From: Amoebidium appalachense
Taxonomy: Eukaryota; Ichthyosporea
Reading direction: 5' to 3'
NCBI GenBank assembly: GCA_963693365.1
Contig: CAVNZM010000010.1
Coordinates: forward strand, 1,860,001-1,924,000
DNA: 64,000 nucleotides
Shown here in pieces: positions 38,235 through 64,000 of this stretch. The position numbers and the translations under genes are program-made. The notes below the pieces were generated by a model, which saw only the letters and a program-made list of their open reading frames with translations, had not been told where the DNA came from and searched no databases. How positions within the stretch are numbered: the first letter of the stretch is position 1; every line of letters starts with the position of its first letter.

Positions 38235-39202
38235 CACACGACCACCACTACCACCACCACCCAATCGTGGACTCCAGTCATCCGCATTAATACTATTGCA
38301 AAACAGGACATATAGGAATATCACAATAAAATACACCCAACTCAGGCACAACTTCAATGGGTGGTACGGTGGGTGTGTGGGTGTGGGGGGGAGGGGGGAT
38401 GCGGATATGTCCCCCCCTCCCCCCTCCTCCCCCCATCCCACCTGAGAGGTCTCCCCCTCCCTACCACCCCCCCCCCCCCCCTCCCCCCTTCACCCACCCC
38501 CCACCCTCCTCCCGGTCCTGCAGACATTACCACCCGCATTTCAGAAGGTGTATGAGGGGGGGGGGGGGGGAGGGGGGGGAGGGGGGTCCACCCGTGCATG
38601 CAGTCCTTCTTGGTACTTCAGCATCTCCCGGCGTTCTTTAAGCGTAAGGGGTGGGCCCTGATCCATGTCCTTTAAAGATGTGGGGGTGGTGGGCAAGCTA
38701 CTGACAGGGCTAACCCAGCTGCTGTTAACGGGGGTCAAACCAGTGGGCGTCTTTGGTGCATCGTTGAATGACGGATTCTTTGGAAGGGCAAACATGCCTG
38801 CAAAGGAGTAAGATTGAATACAGAGTCAGAGATTCATCTTTGTTGATGTGCCCCCCCCCCCCCCCCCCCCCCCTCCCTGCCTTCCCCGGCAGTCACGTCC
38901 TCCCACCCATATACCCAATCGCTGGCCTACCACCCACCCGTCTGCCCACCCCCTTTTTTAACAAAAGAACGAAGATGGGGGAGGGGGGAAGGAGCTGTAT
39001 GTGTATGCATGTGGGGAACGAGGGAACGGAGGAGTATAATCATCAGAGGGTTGCAAGCATGAAGGTAAGGGAAGTAAAAAACTGCGCCAAAAACAACAGA
39101 AACCAAACTAATAAGCAGGGGAGCAGAGTGTGTCATCATTATGGGATTCCCTATTCTCCCACCGGAAAACAAAATTAGAATAAGAAAAAAGTGTGTGTGT
39201 GT

Positions 39203-39239
<37 letters not shown>

Positions 39240-39307
39240 CGTGTGTGTGTGTGTGTGCGCACGCGCGCGTGTGTGTGTGTGTGCGTGTGTGCGTGTGTGT
39301 CTGTGTG

Positions 39308-39376
<69 letters not shown>

Positions 39377-40228
39377 GGCGCACGCACGTGTGTGTGTGTG
39401 TTTGTGTGTGCATCAATGTGTGAGTGTGTGTTTGTGCATACGTGCATACGTGGTGTGCGTGTATGTGTGCGTGTGTAAAACACACGCAAAGGTATTGAAG
39501 AGCCATAAAAATTAACAACACGAACCAGTAAAATGAGTTTTCAGGAAGGACGTGAACTGGCCCTGGGGTGGGGTGGGGGCTGAAAGGGGGGGACGTATCA
39601 ATTCGAGTGTTTTAATCATAAAAGCCATAAAAAAAACAAAAAAAACAACAACAATCAACCACATCACAATAGCCAGGGGAGGGGGGGGGGGGGGGGGGGG
39701 GCAGGAGGGGGAGGGGGAGGGGGCATTACAAAGTCTCAAATTAAAGATGAATAGCATGGACATCCACAGACAATAAAAAAAAAAGAGCTTCAAAACCGAA
39801 ACTTTGAAATGAAATGAGGAGACACTTGCCTTGCGCCGCATGGGGGGGCTGGGGGGCGGGGGGTGTGGGTGTGTGTGTGTGGGGGGGGAGGGGGGGGGGG
39901 GAGGGAGGGTCGAAATCAGCTTGGCAAACATAAAATCTTGAACCAGAAAACAAAAAAAGAGTTACAGAATCCAAGCCAGACGTAAGGGTGCAGGCAAAAG
40001 TCTCCTACATTACGTGCACCGCGGGGCCGAGGGGGGGTGGAGGGTGTGGGGGTGGGAGGTGGGGTGACGTATGCATTACATTGCTAGAAACAGGGAGGAT
40101 GAGACCTCAAGACACAGCAAAAATATAAGCTCCCAAGAGGGAGGACCAGGGAGAGAGGGAGGGGTTGCTGGAAGGGGGAGGTGGTGAAATGTGGGTGAGG
40201 GGAGGAGGGGGCGAGGGGGAGAGGGGGG

Positions 40229-40259
<31 letters not shown>

Positions 40260-40673
40260 AGGGGCTGGGGATTTACCCAGTGCTGTGCCGATGAGTGATG
40301 GTCTGTTCTGGAAGCTCTTTGACCTGCCCATGTTGTCTCTCTTCTTAACTCCGGCAAACAGGTCCGCTACCATCCCCGACCCACCATCCCCCTTTCCCTG
40401 CCCCCCGGACTTATCCCCAACAGACAGCCTGTGTTGGAACTTCTTCTGTTTTGGCATCTGAGGCGAATGGAACAGGTTGTTCATCTCGTCAATACCGGGG
40501 GGCTTGGCTGCCGCCTCCGGAGGAAGAAGAGGAGGTGGCGGTGGTGGCAAAGCGTGTGAAAGAGCAAAGAGATTGGCTGTCGAGTGGCTGATGCCCCTGG
40601 CCGTTGAAGATCGATGAGGGGGAGGGACTAAGGGGGGGCTCCTCGATGACTGTATGTGAGCTGTGTGTGTGTG

Positions 40674-40708
<35 letters not shown>

Positions 40709-41640
40709 CATGTGTGTGTGCTAGTGCGTAACGGAGTGGTTGTTCCGGGGGGCCGGGGGGGGGGGGGGGGGGGGAGGGAGGGCGGGAATAAAAGAGGGTA
40801 TTCGTGAATGTGCGTGTGCTTGTGCTTGTATGCGTGTTTGAACCGTGTGTGTGAAGGTGTGGAGAGGAAGAAAAGAACGAAAAAAACCGTTTAGAATGTG
40901 CATTATGAAAGGGGGAAGCACACTTGTTTTGTCAGATGCAAGGGGGAACGATCCCCGCCCCCCCCCCCCCCCCCCCGGGGGATCTGCTCATCCACATCCC
41001 TTCCATTCTTCGTCCCCTCGCCCACATCCACATTTCTGCTAAAATCTATTCATTTGCAACCTTGCATTGGACAGCAATTTCTTTCCCCCCCCCCATCCCC
41101 CCCCCCCCCCCCCTCCCCCTGCCTCCTCCCCCCCCCTTCCCTCTCCTACCGCCTCCCTTCTCCCCCCCCCCCCCTGCCTCCCCCCCCCCCTTCCCTCTCC
41201 ACCGCCTCTCCCCCCCCCCCCCCCCCCCCGACTGCCTTGCCGTGGGCCCAAATCTGACCCCTACCCAGTTCTCTGTCTTTCCCTTTCTCCCCACCCATCG
41301 GCAAAACAGGCCTTGCGACAATATCAACAAAAACAACTTCTCCTTTCCTCCATCAATAGCCCTCTCTTTCCCTGCCCCACATCACCCCCGCCCCCCTCCC
41401 CCCCTTTGCTTCCCCTCCCCACAAAACCCTTTCCCCAACCTCTCTACCCCCTCAGCAGGTTCTCACACACAAGTACTTGCACACTCAGTTGAATGAGCAA
41501 CCGCACACAACCACACATCCACACACACGCGGGCTTGCACACACTCACACAAGAATTCACATACACACGCAAACAAGCACAAACGCAAGCATACAAACAA
41601 AGACACACACACACATACACACACACATACACACTCTCAT

Positions 41641-41687
<47 letters not shown>

Positions 41688-42104
41688 CACACACACACAC
41701 ACACACACACACCTCTCATCAACCTCGTAGTGCACCGAGGTCATTGGGTGCAAGCTGGATGACCTCTTAGTCTTTGGCGTTGTCTGCGGTGACACCCCAT
41801 TCCCTCCTCCCACACTGGAATGATTGGAATTCGCGGAATTTAAGCTTTCGTCCTGAATCACGCTGAACCTCTCCCTGCCAAACATGCCGGTCCTCTTCCC
41901 CGTCGCCCCATCGTGCTGTGTCCTGTGCCTACGGAGAATGTTCCCGGGCTTACTAGTCCCCGATGATGACGTTACGTTTTGAACCGCCGTGGCCAAGGTG
42001 TCGAAGAGGCTCGACTTGCGCCGCGAGTTGGGTGTGAGGGTGGGTGCGCACGATGTAGACTGTGACTGTGGTTCCAGGTCTCGCTGCGACGGTACCTCCT
42101 CCAT
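37368..42104 (-). CDS. Serine-rich protein with C-terminal HR1-like coiled coil, four exons
   Basis: Exons in transcript order: 42104-41711 (or 41713), 40660-40277, 38797-38592, 37952-37368. Exons 2-4 join in phase. The exon 1-2 join is in phase if the donor is taken two bases into the TG run (41711). The predicted protein is about 456 residues. The N-terminal half is low in hydrophobic residues and holds several basic-serine sites of the kind used by AGC kinases and 14-3-3 proteins ([26 protein letters not shown]), plus a proline run. The last exon begins a charged heptad-like region ([15 protein letters not shown], then [15 protein letters not shown]) resembling HR1-type coiled coils of Rho effectors, followed by a Gly/Ser/Val-rich tail and a TGA. 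A cytoskeletal or signalling adaptor is a guess. The ATG at 42104 has A at -3 and G at +4, but the frame stays open upstream. Confidence 0.72.
39190..39375. repeat. Interrupted (TG)n array
   Basis: TG array with CG interruptions in intron 3 of the coiled-coil gene; reads as (CA)n on the coding strand. Confidence 0.9.
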
Positions 42105-42368
42105 TTTCCCTCCTTTGTTGCTTTCTGGTTTATAGTTTATGGTTTTTTTTCCACCGGGAAAGAAGTGGGGAAGGTGGGGGGAGGGGTGGGGGGGGGGGGG
42201 GGGGGGGGGGGGGGTTGTGTGTCTTCTTTGGTTTCCTGGAAAGTTGGGGGGAGGGGAGGGGGGAAAGGGGGGAAGACTGGTTAGTTGAAGAAAAGGTAGA
42301 GTTATAAGGGAAGTTGAATTGGAGCGTGGGTGAGTGGTAAATGGATGGGGTGACGAAGGGGGGGGGAA

Positions 42369-42406
<38 letters not shown>

Positions 42407-43799
42407 TTGTGTGATTGTGTGTGGTTTTTTTCCTTTTTCTTTTTTCTTTCTTTTTTTTCTTTCCTTTTCCATTTTTTTTTTTTTTTTTTGTGGGGGGGGG
42501 GGGGGGGGGGGGGGGGGGGGATTGTCGACTGAGGATGGAAATAAGGAAGGTACAGACAGAGGTCAAAGGGGTAGAGGGCCGGGGCCGGGGCCGGGGCCGG
42601 GGAAAGGGGGAAGGGGGGGAGGAGGGAGAGAAATGAGGTTGGGATGCGGAATAAGGGAGTGAAGGGGGAGGGATGATGTATGCATTAGTCGGTGGCAATC
42701 ATTGAAGCAATGCAATCGGAAAAGCCACAAAAACAAAACACAGAGCACAATCAGAAACAATGGCGCAGACAGCAGACGTATAAACAGACTCCGTAATCAT
42801 GCAGGTTTTTATGCCTCACAAAAGTCTTCCGGGGGGGGGGGGGGGGGGGAGGGGGGAAGCGGGGGGAGGGGAGGGAGGGGGTGGTGGTGGTGGTGGTGGG
42901 GGGGGGGGGGGATGTAGGGATAGGGTATAGTCAAGGTCACAAACATGGAACGCAAGGGAAGTACAACTCACGTGCGCGGGTCATGGATAGAATATCGGGG
43001 AGAGGGTGGAGAGAACGGGAGGTCGAGACACAGTGCCCCTAGGGAAAATAGGGAGTGTGGGGAAGGGGAGGGGGTTAGATTTCGGTCACAGAAAAGGTAA
43101 GGAATCAAAATGGAAATCAAAAGTCGACGGAATACACAGACAAAGTGCGTAGTAACTTGAAAGTGAACAGGATCTTTAGGGGAGTGAACCCGTCAACAAT
43201 ACCCCTAGTGAAGGGGGGGGGAGGGGGGGGGGGGGGGGGGGGTCAAGACCGTCAAGTCTTTGGGGTTTGGGCTCATAAGGGCAGGGTAATTGTGCTTATC
43301 AAAGGAATAGTGTGCTAACATCGCCGTGTGTATGTATGTGTGTGCTTCATGGTGGTGGGCTGTATATTATGTGAGAGTGAGAGGGAGGAGGGAGGGAGGG
43401 GAAGGTGGGGGGAGGGGCAGGAGGGGGGGGGGGGGAGGGGGGGGGGGGGGGGGGAAGGGAGGCTAGAGAAACAGTCGACTTCGTTGCGCTCATGCATTCA
43501 AACCTGCCTATGTGTGAGGATGGCTGTGATGTGCAACATACAGTATCTTCGCCACAGAGACTTCTGGGTGTGACCGTGTTTACTTGCTTGAATAGTGTGA
43601 GTGCCTCTGTCATATGGTATTATGATTTGGTTAGTGTGTGCTCGGGTGTGGAGCGGGTGTGTGTGCGCATGTGCTTTTGTCTGTGTAGGCGTGCAGTTGT
43701 GTGTGCTTCTGTGTGCGTGTCTGTGTGTGTGTGTGTGTGGGTAGGTGAGTGTGCGTGTGTGTGTGTTTGTGCGGATGTGTGTGTGTGTGTATGCGTGTG

Positions 43800-43897
<98 letters not shown>

Positions 43898-44964
43898 AAT
43901 TTGTGTGCCACGGCTCGTGTGTGTTTGTATGTGTGTGCGCATGTTCGTATGTGAGCTTCTATCTGCAGGTGAAAACGTTATCCAAATCCCCAAACCCCCT
44001 CCCTTCCCTCAACCTCCTCCTCCCCCCAATAGAAATCTGGAAGCTTGTGCTTTGCCCTTCCAGACACCGAACAAAGTTCTTGTCAGATTCGGTTGTGGGA
44101 CCTCACCTGATGTTTTTCAAGCCGATTGAAAGATTTTGCTCCCACTGCCCTTGAATTCCTCCGAAACAACCGAGATAGTAGAAAAAGATATGTTATGAGG
44201 ATGGATTAGGTTGAAGATGTATTTTTGGAGTAATGTGTTGGGAGGCAGTAAGAGAGAGATCTAGATGATCTGGTCGTGTCACACACACACACCGCTTGTA
44301 GGGTGACGCTGTAGCTATGTGCACGTAAATCGGTGTGGCGTTTCAATTTATAAAAAACTTCTGAACCTGCTATCAAGTCAAAGTGTGCTTTTACTACGAG
44401 TTTTTTTTATATTTTATGATCCCCAAGTCCCTGTTCCCAAACACAACTCGGGCTAGCGCTACGCCTCCTCTCGATCCGTGAGATTGCCATAGGCTGGCAA
44501 TGCGAAAACATTTCAACTTCACCTAGCGCTCTTATTCCGTAACGGTGTAAAACTGAACTCTTAGGGAATTGGGAACGAAATTTTCTTCTCTTAGCTCTCA
44601 CATGTTATTTATGGAGCCTGAGGTGAATGAAGTGAAACAGTGGTAACGAAGACACGATAATGAAAACCTTGCACAACCTGGCCATGGGCGTTACGTGATT
44701 GGTGTGTCCGTGAGCCCTGGAGCAGGAAAGCCAAGCGCGTGACATTTACGAACAACAACTGTTTTCCAACTGTAAGATAAATTTATGATTTTCGTTTTCC
44801 AGGGCAATATAAAAGTTTTGGTTTTAGTGGATTGCCGATTTGCTTGATAGCGGGCACTTGATTGGTTACCTAAATTTTTGATAGCCTATCATAATCATGC
44901 TGTGACGTCACCAGACAACGGGATTCGCTCTCCGTCTGAGGGCCGCTCTCCCTCTCTCTCCCTA

Positions 44965-45001
<37 letters not shown>

Positions 45002-45121
45002 ACTCATAAATACACGCAGGCGTAGAACGATACCCCTGTGTGCACGCTAATATGCAGAGTGCACAAAATGATGCACGGCGGATCCGGATTTGCATGTGCA
45101 ATTTTAAAACTTTTGCAATGA
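42105..45121. other. Divergent intergenic region between the coiled-coil gene and prominin
   Basis: Should contain both promoters. It holds poly-G runs near 42190-42214, 42370-42405 and 42492-42520, a (GGGGCC) run at about 42576-42602, T-rich DNA near 42425-42490, a TG array at 43796-43892, and poly-C at 44967-44999 about 120 bp before the prominin start. A degraded minus-strand copy of the SINE-like repeat is possible near 42670-42800. A short plus-strand frame near 44035-44150 has ordinary composition but no support. Confidence 0.55.
43796..43892. repeat. (TG)n microsatellite
   Basis: About 45 TG units in the spacer upstream of prominin, after a longer degenerate TG region from 43640. Confidence 0.9.

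Positions 45122-64000
<18,879 letters not shown>

Noticed and set aside
42576-42602. GGGGCC hexanucleotide run of possible regulatory interest
   Set aside because: Only about four units, inside a generally G-rich spacer; nothing sets it apart from the surrounding homopolymers.
44035-44150. Possible terminal exon on the plus strand
   Set aside because: Ordinary composition and an upstream AG, but no partner exon and no recognisable protein; not reported as a gene.

Overview
This is nuclear DNA of an intron-rich eukaryote. Coding sequence sits in short exons with GT-AG borders and matching phases. These are separated by introns and spacers packed with (CA)n/(TG)n, (CT)n and long poly-C or poly-G tracts. 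No bacterial-style operon or ribosome binding site is seen. The gene content (WDR12/YTM1, 6-phosphofructo-2-kinase, a CDP-diacylglycerol synthase relative, a prominin) fits an animal or a unicellular relative of animals. The exact lineage is a guess; an ichthyosporean-like protist is one possibility. All exon joins below were made by hand from splice motifs, reading phase and family conservation.

Layout. 607-5496 (-): the 5' half of a PFKFB-type 6-phosphofructo-2-kinase, continuing off the left edge and carrying a TA-flanked MITE in an intron. 6981-17154 (+): a complete 11-exon WDR12/YTM1 ribosome biogenesis gene, head to head with PFKFB. 19238-20806 (-): an intact, intronless 522-aa phosphatidate cytidylyltransferase family protein in which four catalytic or signature motifs are altered. 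22971-34177 (-): at least ten exons of an unrecognised protein with a histidine-rich C-terminus; its 5' end was not found. 35388-36345 (-): a broken non-LTR reverse transcriptase. 37368-42104 (-): a four-exon serine-rich, coiled-coil protein. 45122 to the right edge (+): 26 exons of a prominin, lacking only the last membrane span and tail.

The genes are not an obvious pathway; they look like ordinary housekeeping and membrane genes. The most distinctive points are the catalytically degraded CDP-DAG synthase relative, a dispersed SINE-like repeat whose copies abut poly-C runs and may explain many of them, splice acceptors placed directly at the end of (CA)n arrays, a GC-AG intron in prominin, and several recent small tandem duplications, two of which copy exon sequence.
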